In this document: positions 24,401 through 36,800 of the stretch, piece by piece
Numbering within the stretch: position 1 is the first letter of the stretch
Layout: each line of letters starts with the position of its first letter
Assembly (NCBI GenBank): GCA_030737875.1
Contig: CM060909.1
Coordinates: 31,021,659 to 31,085,658 of the forward strand
Direction of reading: 5' to 3'
DNA length: 64,000 nucleotides
From: Allium sativum
Taxonomy: Eukaryota; Streptophyta; Magnoliopsida; Asparagales; Amaryllidaceae
Notes under the pieces: model-generated
What the model was told of the DNA's origin: nothing
Database searches by the model: none
What the model saw: only the letters and a program-made list of their open reading frames with translations
Position numbers and translations under genes: made by a program

Positions 24401-25515
24401 TCGAAATCTGGGCGGCGGCTGGCCATTAGAATTAGGGTTTCAGCCAAAAATTTTAATAATATTTTAATCCTTAATCTCTTTTTACGTGAAATAAAGTGAA
24501 AAATCTGGACTTTCTCCGATTTGGGCCTACTTACTGTCGATCTTAACGTTTTGAGCCCTTCTGAACGCGATGGGCTATGTCCCGGGCTCCAATTCTGATG
24601 TCTATAACGTTTTTTTTGGGTTTTAATTTAAAAATACAATATTAAATAAATAATTTAATTTCTACCGTACATTTAAATATGCCGGGGCCACATACGGACT
24701 CCGAAAATTCTTAAAAAAATATTTTTAACTTTCTTATGACGATACGGTTCTAACGAGACCAATTTCGTTGAATTCTGAGACTGTTTGAAAATTGGCCTTT
24801 TTCAAGTTGTTTAAAATTTACTGTAAATTGACAAAACAGAAATCTTTTTACCACGGCCACAAAATAATTCCAAAAATTATGAAAAATTAAACTTAACAAT
24901 ATTTTGACATTCCGGATCCAACAAAAGTGGTTTCGTCGAAAACGGAGGTCGTTTGAAAATTGACTATTTTCAAGGGCTATATATTTAATATTAAAAATAC
25001 ATTTTTAAACAAATAATTTACGAAACTCGAAATAAATAAGTGTTTAAACTTTTTAAATGCAGAAACATCATTTTGGACTCAATGGAAGTGGTCTCGAGTC
25101 TAAATTCCTTCGTATGTGAAAAGTAGCATTTTGGGCCATATATATTATATATAATTAAATTCTACAGCGACCCTTCTAAAAATTGAATTGGCCATAACTT
25201 TTGATTTTTAAAACGAAATTTCAATTTTTCAGATTCTTAGAAAGATATGATTAAACAGATTTAAATATTTCGAGTTTCACTCAATTCTGATTTATTTTGA
25301 ATCCTGTACATTCAGTCAAAGTTTAAAATTAAATTTTCAAACTACCGCGCCATTTCAGGCTCATTTTATAATTAAATTAAATTTATTCATTTTAACTTCA
25401 ACTAAAATAAATTTTACCCATTATTATTTAAATAAAATATTTTATATTCTTAAAATTCATTAAAATTTTCTAAAATAAAATTTTTAAATTGGTTCAGAAT
25501 TTGCGGGTTGTTACA
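18499..25515 (-). mobile_element. C, solo LTR (7.0 kb) nested in B 5' LTR
   Basis: On the minus strand it begins TGTAACAACCCGC and ends GGGTTATCACA. Perfect GCTGC duplications flank it (18494-18498 and 25516-25520). The uninterrupted sequence is visible in B's 3' LTR near 35786. There is no primer site, polypurine tract or coding region. Its U3 lies at 24.6-25.5 kb and its leader at 23.9-24.5 kb, with AAACCCTAAT in sense at 24431. A donor-like G/GTGAGA is at 23823, a 2 kb hairpin array at 21.6-23.46 kb, and the conserved 3' half runs down to 18499. At 7017 bp this is exceptionally long for an LTR; the array accounts for much of it. Confidence 0.9.
21600..23460. repeat. Array of about thirty covarying hairpins
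   Basis: Units of 50-75 bp each carry a short inverted repeat with a 5-7 nt spacer, followed by A/T-rich sequence of the type ATAAAAATGTAANTTTTATTTT. Stems differ between units but remain paired within each: TTTGCAT/ATGCAAA, TTTACAT/ATGTAAA, TTTGTGTTT/AACACAAA, TTTGCAACT/AGTTGCAAA, TTCGCAT/ATGCGAA. Three units near 22570, 22621 and 22672 are 51 bp apart and almost identical. A less regular form extends left to about 21380. Reading frames here (for example with repeated FAFVDANKK) are by-products of the repeat. Confidence 0.85.
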
Positions 25516-25629
25516 GCTGCGAGGCTTTAAGGTAGAGCGAGGAGCCGTATTAGGGACGGTGCCGGTTTTAACTACCCTGCCGTTATGCTGCCGAAATTTT
25601 CTGAAATATTTCTGTGTTTGATTTATCTT

Positions 25630-26000
25630 CATGTATTGAAATATATTCATGTGATGAATGAATGAATGAAAATAAATGGTTTGAACAATAAAAATAACAT
25701 TTTATCGAATGAATGGAATAAATGGTTTGAACAATAAAAATAATATTTTATCATCTATATGACGTATATAAAATAATCGTGTTTTCAAATAAATTGTTTT
25801 ACAATAAAAATCACATTTTTTTTATCATCTATATGAAGTATATAAAATAATCGGGTTCTAGTATAAATTGTTTCACAAATAAAAAAATCACATTTTTATT
25901 ATATATATGAATTGTTAAAAATAGTGATATGTTGAAATAAATATCTGTTGGATAAAAATATCATTTTTATCAAGTATATGAAATGAATATGGTTTTGAAA
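25630..26000. repeat. AT-rich palindromic array, B 5' LTR
   Basis: Units of about 72 bp contain AATAAAAATCACATTTTTT or GATAAAAATATCATTTTTATC cores (AAAAAT-NNN-ATTTTT) and ATATGAAGTATATAAAATAAT. The 3' LTR has the same array at 35930-36300 with a slightly different number of units. Confidence 0.75.
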
Positions 26001-28256
26001 TCGAAGAATGGATTATATTTATATATATATATAATTAAAATAAATCGAATAACGAAGCTGCAGTTCGTATTTTGAAACCGTGATTTCAAATGATTATTGC
26101 AGGAGATCCGACCATCGGATTTTCCCGAAACCGAAACCGTTGGGTTCGCTTTGGAAATATCTTTCCAACGACACCAACTTTGTAAAGATCCAACAGTTGG
26201 ATTGTCTGGAATATTTAATTCAAATCTAAATAAAAACAGCGCCAGAATCGATTATATATATATATATAATAAAAATAAATCGAACAACGATGCTGCAGTT
26301 CGTATTTTGAAATTGTAACTTCAAACGATTGTACCGGGAGATCCGACCATCGGATTTTCCCAAAACTGGAATCGTTGGATTCGTTTTGAAAAGATCTTTC
26401 TAAAGATATAAAATTTGTAAAGATCCAACGGTTATATTTTCAGATATGTGTAAATCAAATCTGAAGAAAAACAGCGCCACGGCTGCGTTATGGCCTGAAG
26501 CGTCATTTGAATGAATTGGCTATTTTTAAATAAATAAAAATAGCGATAAATCGTTATAAAATATTATAAACGATATGGAATGGAAATAAACCGAATTTAC
26601 CTAGTTTATTGGATATTTGATGGTTGAATGTGTTTGGCGTGAAAATTACGTTAAAGAACAGAGTTATTGATGTCGAATAATTTAACCATTGAAATGAATT
26701 GATTTGAAATTATAAATATACGTGAATTATTTGAAAAGGATGAGTTAATCCTCATTTCAAATAATTGATCGACGGTTAGAAGTCGAAGAGATAAAGACGG
26801 TGCAAGACCGACGATCTTCACATCGAATGGATGGGTGCTACTGATGCTTATGATGGGAGTAGCTGCCTTGAAGGGGGATAAAGTGGTAGTCGTCCGGACG
26901 TACTTGTTGATTGTACGGATATGCGAGGTATAAGGTGCCTCCGGTTTCGTTCAGACCTAGAACGGACTTGTAATTGGATGTGTGTCTGACGTTGTATATT
27001 GACAACGTGGCATGCAGAGATGCTGTGATCAAAGCTTTTGTTGAAAAGCAGAGCTTTGTGGTTGATGATCAAAGCAAGGATTTGAACAGATAGCTTTGTG
27101 TTTAGCGTTGTTTCGCTAGCCTCACACCCCAGTATGAGCCAGAAACGGGAGAGGAAATCAGAGAGAACATGTGTTTCCTTTTAGCTAGGAGTGGTGCTTT
27201 AGGTTTTACACGCCCGGGCATTTTACTTATGTGGATGATGCAAAGCGAGGCCTCGGTTAGTTCGGTCCCTTCAGAGCCGATGGTTTGGTCGGATATGACC
27301 AGTTACACCACTATAGGGTGAGGAAACGCAGTGTTCAGGCATTTTAATCTACATCGGGTGGACCGGCCTTGATGATCCAAAGGCTTGACAGAGTACTTGC
27401 CTGAGGGGCGGGCTAGAGCGTCTCGAATTCGGTAAGGACGATCCCTTGCCTTGGTTCATGATAGAAATCCAATTTCCAAATACGACATCGTGCAGTTTTG
27501 ATTGTATACCTATATATGGCGACATGATATATGGTACACATGCCGTCTATGATTGATAGTTATGATTGAAATTGTTTTTGAAACATATAAACACTAGCAA
27601 TAATATCAAATGATTTGTTTTTCTCGTATCAAGCATATTTTGGCCATTATAAGGTAAAACTCTATCCTCCGGTTTGTGTTGCGTTGTGTGATGGGAACTG
27701 AGTCTTATAATGGCTTCATTTTTATAAAAAAACATTGCAATGTTTAAATGATTTACTTGTTTTAAAGCACTGGCAATCCGATGGAGTAAACCCGTTCTGC
27801 ATTAGCGGCGTGGTCCTGTGATTGGCCATATTGTAAAATATGTTTAAGTAGATTTATCTTACCAGTCCCATGACTGACTCGTAGTTTTTTCACTTGCAAA
27901 CTCGGGTGCCCCTTTTTCTACATGGGCAGCCTTGTATTCAGGTTTTAGCAGGCTCTTTCTGGATAGCTGGAGCTGAAGCTGGATTGTATCATTTCTTTCT
28001 TTTTATGTTGTTCAGCTACTATTGTACATATTATGTTTTGATCCCGTTGTAGACATTTATGTAAAGCTGAACTGTATTTTGTACTAAGTATGATCCTGTA
28101 TACTGTGTAACTCTGATGATTATGTTTATCCAGTGTATTCTATTGCACATTATCTGGTGTATTTATTTATTTCTGTTCTGCCGTTATCTGTTTATGTGTT
28201 ATATTCCAAAGATTACCCTTGCCACCATGGAACGGGGGTTTGGGGTCGTCACAACG

Positions 28257-28268
28257 TGGTATCAGAGC
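28257..28268 (+). promoter_or_regulatory. Primer-binding site of element B
   Basis: TGGTATCAGAGC, the perfect initiator-Met tRNA primer complement, starts 4 bp after the LTR end (28253). Confidence 0.95.
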
Positions 28269-28490
28269 TTTGGTTAAGCTTAGCTCAGGAATATAACATA
28301 TTAACGAACTCGTCAGAAATAGAACCAGTAGAGTTCTAGGATGAATAGCTCATTACAGATAGGATCGGTAAGGTCCTAGTATGAGTATAGCAGAATAAAA
28401 TACACTCCAATAGACGCATTTACATTCAAGTATATATTTCTATGCTTTATAATATCTTTTCTGTTGACCTGACACTTGGTCTGCTATTTT

Positions 28491-28493
28491 CAG
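28491..28493 (+). promoter_or_regulatory. Splice-acceptor-like site before B gag
   Basis: A pyrimidine-rich stretch ending CTGCTATTTTCAG lies 13 nt before the gag ATG (28506). Element E has the same arrangement (CCCTTTTTCAG ending 61954, ATG 61962). With the donor-like site in the LTR this suggests a leader intron. No transcript evidence is available here. Confidence 0.45.
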
Positions 28494-28505
28494 AAGTACT
28501 AGAAA

Positions 28506-31500
28506 ATGAGTGTCAGAAACAGAAGAAGGAATACAGAACCAGATCTAGAAGCTCTATTAAAGAAATATCGAAATCTGGGTGGAGTATCATTCTCGGACAA
28601 TGAATCCATTAGTCAAACTCAAGATTGGATGCGTTCTACTGAAAGAATTCTTGAGCATCTCCAGCTAAGAGATGATTAGAAAAGATTACTGGCATCTTTG
28701 GCACTCAAAGACGAAGCTTTGTTTTGGTGGGAAACAGTTATTAAGGATGATCCAGAAGGTAATATTACCTGGGATAGATTTAAAGAAATTTTCCAAGAAA
28801 TATTTACTCTTCCAGAAGCAACTAAGCGGTTATGTGATGAATTCTACTATTTGATACAAGGAGATATGAATATTCCAGAATATCATAAGAGATTTAATGA
28901 ACTTTCTTGTTTTGCCCCGCATCTAATTCAGGATCCAAAGAGGAAGAATCTGAGGTTTATTAATGGTCTTCAAAGAAAATACCAGAATAGTGTAATGGGG
29001 CATGTGAAGCTTCCTTTTTCTGAAATGATATACATGGCTTATCAGTATGAAGATCTTGATAAGCGAGGTCTTTTGGGGGACGAAGAGGAAGTCAGTTCTA
29101 GCAACAAAAGGAAGTTCGAAACTGATAGCCCAGAGACAAGTACACAGCCTGGGGTAAGTACGACGTCTGGGACCAGAAAGAAACCTAGAGTCGATAATAG
29201 ATAGGTTAAATCTGAGAAAGTGCCAATAACGACTACCACATGCTCGAGCTACAATGGGCAGGGACATTTAGCGATAAATTGCAAATCATGGAACAAACGA
29301 AGGAAGAGTGGATTAAAACCCACTAAGGAGCAAAAGAGATCGCATGGCACGAGGGAATGCTATAAGTGTCACCGGACAGGTCATCTTGCCAGGGACTGCC
29401 TGTTATTAGAGAAATCTGAAATAGTACAAGTGAATGAAGTAGCAGAAACTTCTGAACCCTCGGCCAGTCCAGTAAGGCTAGATGTTCTACAAGGCACGCT
29501 TACTGTCAAAAACATTCCAGTTAAAGTACTGTTTGATACGGGCGCGTCGCGAAGCTTTGTTGCAAAGAATGCAGTTAAGAAACTGGATTTGAATTTGAAA
29601 AAGCTCAAAGAACCGATGACTGTCCATAATCCGGTTGGGGGTTCTCTCAATCTTAGTTGGGTTTGTGGAGTGCCTGTTTCTTTTTCCTGTTATCGATTCC
29701 CCACTATCGCGATCGTCATGAATTTTACAGAATTTGATCTTATTCTGGGGATGGATTGGTTAACCAAATATGAAGCTGAGGTTAAATGCGCCGATAGAGT
29801 CGTAAGGGCGAAGATTAAATCAGGCAACTATATAATCATTCCATGTGAAGGGCCGAATTCTGATAGAAAATACTTCTGGGCAGCTTTGGATGTTTCTCCT
29901 GCTCAAATAGAACTTGTTCTTGTCGTTACGGAGAATATTCCAGTCGACATTAAAAATATCCCAGTTGTCAAGAACTACGCGGATGTGTTCGAAGAGGTTG
30001 TTAGCTTACCTCGACGTAGAGAAATTGATTTTAAAATCTCTTTAGTTCCAAATGCAAGGCCAGTAGTTCACGCTATTCGAAGAATGACCTTGAAAGAGAA
30101 AGAAGAGTTAGATAATCAAACTCGACAGCTAGTATGGAAGGGTCTGATCAGACCTAGTTTCTCTGATTGGAGAGCAGCAGTGGTATTTGTCCCGAAGTCA
30201 GACGGTACTCTCAGACTATGCGTAGATTATCGTGACTTAAATAAGCAGACGCTGAAAGATAAATATCCATTGCCGCGGATTGATGATTTGTTGGATCGAT
30301 TGAATGGTGCACAAGTATTTTCACGAATGGACCTAGCTAAAGGTTTCCGTTAGCTTTGTATTGCCGAAGAGTGTGTTCCTTTGACAGCATTCAGAGGTCC
30401 AGACTTATTCTACGAGTGGTTAGTAATGTCGTTTGGCTTATGTAACGCTCCATCTTATTTCGTCGATCTAATGAACCAGGTATTTAGAGAAGTATTGAAT
30501 AAATTTGTTCTGGTTTTCATTGAAGATATTTTGATCTTCTCTAAGTCAGAAAGCGAGCATGAAAAACATTTGGCACAAGTGTTAGAAAATCTCAGAAAGA
30601 ATGTTTTCAAAGCAAAATTTTCCAAATGTATATTCTGGCAAGAAGAAGTCAAAATTCTTGGCCACGTCGTGTCAAAGGAAGGAATTTCAGTTGATCCTAG
30701 TAAAATCACTGCTATTCAGAATTGGAAACAGCCTCGTACACCCATAGAAGTCCGAAGTTTTCTCGGATTGGCCAGTTATTATCGGAAGTTTGTTAAGAAT
30801 TTTTCGAAGATATCCAGTCCCTTAACAAAGCTTACTAAGAAACATTCGAGATTCAACTGGACTCCCGAATGTGAGGCAGCTTTCCAAGAGCTAAAGTTAA
30901 AATTGACGACTGCTCCAGTGCTCACAATTATTGATGGCAATCAGGATTTAAAAGTCTGGACCGATGCTTCTAAAGAAGGCCTTGGCGCAGTGTTAATGCA
31001 AAGAGGCCAGGTAGTCGCTTATGTTAGCCATCAATTGAAACCACATGAAAAGAATTATGCAACTCACGATCTGGAATTGTTAGCCATCGTGTTTGCTATG
31101 AAAATCTGGAGGAATTATCTATTGGGTGAGAAGTTCGAATTATATACTGATCATCAATCATTGAAGTATTTATTCACCCAGAAGGATCTGAATATGAGAC
31201 AGCCGCGTTGGTTAGAATTTCTCACGGCATATGATCTTGATATCTTATATACTCCGGGGAAAGCTAATGTTGTGGATGATGCGCTCAGCAGAAAGAATGT
31301 AATTATCGCTAGTCTTATCATCACACCTTCATTGATAGATAACATATCTACTCTTCAGGAGGATGCTCATTCAGAAGATCAGAGAGAGAATTCAGAAAGG
31401 CAAGCCCTCAATTTTTCAAATCGATAACGATGGGATTCTGAGGTTAAAGGGTCGGATTTGTGTTCCGAACATTCCTGAACTCCGGAGAGATGTATTGGAT

Positions 31501-32772
31501 GAATGTCACAAAGCCAAACTTAGTATCCATCCAGGAGTGAGAAAAATGTATAACGACATCAAACGCACTTTCTGGTAGAGATCTATGAAACGACACATTT
31601 CCTTGTACGTTAGCCAGTGTCCTACTTGTCAACAAGTCAAAAGCGATCAGCAAAAACTGGCTGGACTGTTGCAACCGTTGGAAATTCCAGGTGGGAAGTG
31701 GTTTAACAGATTTCTATGGATTTCATAGATGGTTTACCCAGAACCAGGAAGGGAAATGATAGTATTTGAGTGATCGTAGATCGTCTCACGAAGACCGCCC
31801 ATTTCATACCTGTCAGATCGAATAGAACTACTCAGAATCTGGCGCAGATTTATTTTAGAGAAATTGTTAAACTTCATGGAGTTCCCATGAGTATCGTTAG
31901 CGATCGTGACCCGATTTTTACTGGTAAATTCTGGGAAGCATTACAAGTTGAATTGGGAACGAAACTGAACTTGAGCACCGCATATCATCCTCAAACAGAT
32001 GGCCAAACTAAGAGGGTGAACCGTATTCTTGAAGATTTATTGCGGGCGTGTGTTATTGATTTTGGCGGATCATGGGAAGACCATTTCACTTGGCTGAGTT
32101 CTCATACAACAACAGCTACCAAGCTAGCCTAACAATGTCACCATTCGAAGCACTATACGGTAGACCGTGTCGATCCCCTGCTTGTTGGGTTGAACCTGGC
32201 AATAGACTTGTATTGGGACCTGATATGATTCACGAAGCTGCAGACAAAGTCAATTTCGTTAAGAAACGATTACTAGCTGCTCAAAGCCGACAGAAGAGCT
32301 ATGCAGATAAGAGAAAAGAGATATATCATTTGCTGTTGGCGACTACGTGTATTTGAAGGTATCTCCGATGAGAGGAGTAATTCGGTTCGGTAAAACAAGG
32401 AAATTGGCGCCCAAATTTATTGGTCCGTTTCCTATTCTAGAACGGATTGGAACTCTCACTTATAGGATTCAATTATCAGATTGGTTTCCTGGAGTACATG
32501 ATGTGTTTCACGTATCTCAACTTCGAAAGCATGTGCATGATCCAGATTTGATCGCGGAAGAAGCAGCGCAATGGGATATAGAAATTACTCCAGAATTGGC
32601 TGTGAGAAGAGAGCCGATCAAGATTATTGGCAAAGAAACAAAAGAGCTAAGATACAAGAAGGTTCACTTAGTAAAAGTGAAACGGAGTGGAGATTCGCGA
32701 GATTGTACTTGGGAAACCGAGGAAAGCATTAAGAAAGCCTATCCTAAGTGCAGTGTGGATATCTCTGATTGA
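28506..32772 (+). pseudogene. Element B gag-pol, Tekay/Del-like, inactivated
   Basis: One long frame encodes gag (a capsid-like domain with LFWWETV, then two CCHC knuckles near residues 246 and 285), an aspartic protease (DTGAS near residue 344), RT ([12 protein letters not shown]), RNase H (VWTDASKEGLGAVL), integrase and a chromodomain-like tail (TWETEESIKKAYP). In-frame stops are at 28677, 29202 and 30351. Frame changes occur near 31400, 31700, 32085 and 32330, with more stops at 31576 and about 31757. The first knuckle has Tyr for its second Cys. The RT active site reads FIEDI, with Glu (30522) where family members have Asp. The third integrase catalytic position has Lys (32010) instead of Glu. 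The start is the first ATG after the acceptor-like site. Clearly non-functional. Confidence 0.9.
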
Positions 32773-33869
32773 CTCTGGTGCAAGGTACATTTACCATGTT
32801 TTGCAATTTCCATTATGTTCTCTACTTGGTTGTTGTTTTATTTTCATGGATGTAAAATTTTAATTATATAGTCTAAATGATTTTAAAATAGTATATGAAT
32901 TGATTGGTATATTTTTGAAAAGTTAAAAATAAATTGAATGTTGTTTGTGTTGTGTGGTTGAGAATTTGATTAATCAAATTATTAGAATGATAATTAATCT
33001 AATCAATATGAGAACGAATGGTAAATTTATTCGATTAAATCACGTATTGAACTGATTTAAAAATAGATGGACATATATACATGTACATTATATATGTTTG
33101 AACAGGTAAATGGATTAGCTGTTGAGTAAAGAATTTATTTGCGTGCCCGACAAATAGGTAAACCTTAATGAGTTGGATGCGCAATTTTATTATTATATCA
33201 ACTCCTGTGAATGCCATTGGATGCGGAGTGCTGGTTGTTCTGTGTGTAATAATAAATGTCGCCATAGGATAGTAACAATTAATTTTGAACTACACTACAT
33301 GGCATACTTCTTGGAGATGTATACTTCATCATATACCACATAAGCATTTGGAGCTTGTGTGACGAGGTTGAAGATTTACCATACGAGCAAGAGGCTCGTA
33401 TGGCGATGAGTATATATTATAGGTTGAACTGATGACTAATATGGACTATATAAAATGTAACGGTAAATTGCAAGATTAATAAAAACCCCATACGGGTCTG
33501 GAGATGACAATAAACATGTCTCTCTGGTCATTAAGGAACAAAAACCATTTATAGGGTGACGAGAATTTATTCTCTGGAGTTATGACCTATACACACTCCC
33601 CTGTGAACACTAGAATATATCACTATAAATATGTGCATGCTTATTAGGATTTATTGGGTACCTAATACGACCCAATAAATTTCCAAACCCCTCCCCGTAC
33701 AAAGGAGGTTATGACGGATTTTTTCGAAAATTTAGGGTGTTAGCCAAATTTTTGAAGAATTGGAAAATTCTAGAAACTGAAAAGTTGAAGAATGGAAGCC
33801 AGAATGAAAGTTGAGTTGGTTAATTAAATAACTTTCGACTTCGTTCCTTTTCGGGGACGAAAAGATTTT
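32773..33869 (+). mobile_element. Element B 3' untranslated internal region
   Basis: AT-rich DNA without coding signal lies between the pol stop and the polypurine tract. From about 33070 to 33780 it is closely matched, in reverse, by a block inside solo LTR D (57502-58190), and in part by element A (4390-4799). It contains inverted words such as CCATACGAGCAAGAGGCTCG near 33380 that could fold. Confidence 0.75.
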
Positions 33870-33882
33870 AAGTGGGGGAGAT
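33870..33882 (+). other. Polypurine tract of element B
   Basis: AAGTGGGGGAGAT ends directly at the 3' LTR start (TGTAACAACCCGG, 33883). It is identical to the tract of element A. Confidence 0.9.
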
Positions 33883-36800
33883 TGTAACAACCCGGAAAAT
33901 CTTAACCAATTTAAAAAATTTAATTTGGCTATTTTGGTGGATTTTAAATATTTAAAATAAATTATTTTAAATAATAACGACGAAAAGTATGTTTGAATCG
34001 ATGTTTGAAAACAAATATATTTATTTTAATTATAAACAAGGCCTGAAATGGCGCGGCGGTTTCAAAATTTGAATTCGAACTTTGACTGACTGTACCGGGT
34101 TCAAAATAAAACAGATTTTAGTGAAACCAAAAATATTTAAATCTGTTTATGAATATCTTTCTAATGAATCTGAAAAATCAAAGTTTCATAGTAGGAATCA
34201 AAAGTTATGGTCAAATGAATTTTCAGAAAGGTCGATATAGAGTATATATAGCCCTTGAAAATAGATATTTTGCAAACGACCTCAGAATTCGACGAAACTA
34301 CTTTTGTTGGATCCGGGATGTCAAATTATTGCTAGGTTTCAAATTCCATAATTTTTGAAGTTAATATGTAAGCGTGGCGAAGGAAAATGTGTTTGGTTGA
34401 TTTCAGTTAAATTGGATCGACCAGAAAATGGCCATTTTTCAAACGGTCTTAGAATTCGATGAAACTAGTTTTGTTGGGATCGTATCGTAAAACATAGCTA
34501 GATTTATTTTTCTGGAATTTTTTGGATCAGTTTGTGGCCCCGGCAAATTGAAATGTACGTTAAAATCAAATATTGAATGTTTTATATTTTAATTTGAAGA
34601 GAAACTGGCTGAAATAGTCGAATGGGCCTACGAAACATATCCCATTATGTTCGAAATGGGGGTATTTAGCTAGGGACGACAGTCGTTGGGTTTGGATTGG
34701 AGTTCGTATGTGGTAAGGGGTATTTTTGGATTTTAAATACATATAAATAAATAAAAATAGGGGCCAATCAAATGCTTTCTCTTCCAAACCCTCGGGAGTT
34801 AAAATCGCGCCGCCTCCTCTAAACTGAACGACGGAAAGAGCAACTTCATTCCTCCTCCGATTACTCCCTCCACATGCGATAAAACCCATCCATCCTTTTG
34901 AGGATTTTGTAGTATTCTCCGATTCCTTCAAATCTGCACCACTCTCATCCTTCCTCACCTCGTCGTCATCGAGAATCGAGCTCCAGAAGTTGTCGCATTT
35001 CGACCTCCGCCAGAGCCCCGATCCGCCGTCGAGTCAGGAGTGGTGCACCTCGCTATGAAGCTGATTCGAAGCTCTACAACGTCATATAGTCTGATCGTCC
35101 TCAAGCCCCACGAATTTCGAGAAAAGTTGAAACCCAGATTTGAACATTTTAGAAAGGCAACGGCTGTTTATTTTTCTAAAGGATTATAGCACTTTAAAGC
35201 GCTACGAATTTTGATTTTACAATAAAAATCATATCTTTTTGCTATGTTGTCGAAATCCAGTGAAACAAGAGACACCGGGACCGTGCGGACGTCTTCTACA
35301 TTTTAGAAGAGACTGGATATTTTTCTGAGCCTTCTACAATTTTTGGAGGAGTGGAACCCAATGTGAGATTTCTGAATTATAAACAATATGGAAATGACGA
35401 TGTATAAATTATATAGTCGATGTATTAGTTATATAAGCGTTGTACACATCATGTATAAGCATTGTATAAGTTGTATGTTCGATGTATAAGTTATACATGC
35501 GTTGTAGAAATCATATATGCGTTGAATGAAATTGAAATGATATTGAAATGAAAGAGAAATATATTTATATACAAATATATATATATATACTCCCCTCATC
35601 CACAGACCATGGACGATATATGTTGGTTGTGATATTGTTTGGATTTGGTTGATGTGAAATTTGGTTGAATATCACGAATGGTTGATTTGAAATGATTGAT
35701 TGTGGTTGAAATCCCAATAGGATTAGTATATGGGAAAAATTCGTCTGCGTACGAACTAGATATTGAAATCCCAATTGTCAAAAGCTGTGAGGCTTTAAGG
35801 TAGAGTGAGGAGTCGTACTAGGGATGGTGCCGGTTTTAACTACCCTGCCGTTATGCTGCCTAAATTTTCTGAAATATTTCTGTGTTTGATTTATCTTCGT
35901 TTGTTGAAATATATTCATGTGACGAATGAAATGAAATGGTTTGAATGATAAAAATAACGTTTTTATCGAATGAATGAAATAAATGGTTTGAACGATAAAA
36001 ATAACATTTTATCGAATGAATGGAATAAATTGTTTTACAATAAAAATCACATTTTTTATCATCTATATGAAGTATATAAAATAATCGTGTTTTCAAATAA
36101 ATTGTTTTACAATAAAAATCACATTTTTTTATCATCTATATGAAGTATATAAAATAATCGTGTTTTGGAATAAATTGTTTTACAAAAAAAAATCACATTT
36201 TTATTATATATATGAATTGTTAAAAATAGTGATGTGTTGAAATAAATATCTATTGGATAAAAATATCATTTTTATCAAATATATGAAATGAATATGGTTT
36301 TGAAATCGAAGATTGGATTATATTTATATTTATATATATATATATATAATTAAAATAAATCGAATAACGAAGCTGTAGTTCGTATTTTGAAACTGTGATT
36401 TCAAACGATTATTGCGGGAGATCCGACCATCGTATTTTCCCAAAACCAAAACCATTGGGTTCGCTTTGGAAATATCTTTCCAACGACACCAACTTTGTAA
36501 AGATCCAGGGTAGGATTGTCTAGAATGTTTATTTCAAATCTGAAGAAAAACAGCAACAGAATCGATTATATTTACATATATATATATAATTAAAATAAAT
36601 CGAATAACGATGCTGCAGTTCATATTTTGAAACCGTAACTTCAAATGATTGTACCAGGAGATCCGACTGTCGGATTTTCCCAAAACTGGAACCGTGGGAT
36701 TCATTTTGAAAAGATCTTTCTAATGATATAAAATTTGTAAAGATCCAACGGTTAGATTTTCAGATAAATGTAAATTAAATCTAAAGAAAAACAGCGCCAC

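Larger units (their letters stand above)
16876..28253 (+). mobile_element. Element B 5' LTR, interrupted by solo LTR C
   Basis: Starts TGTAACAACCTGG and ends GTCGTCACA. Without C and one copy of its GCTGC duplication the LTR is about 4.36 kb. The order is: U3 with two related motifs (17270, 17428), a TATA-like box (17731), a CT-rich leader, a donor-like site (18357), an AT-rich palindrome array (25630-26000), two 150 bp cassettes with ATCCGACCATCGGAT palindromes (26105, 26341), and the conserved 3' half. It is visibly but not heavily diverged from the 3' LTR. Confidence 0.9.
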
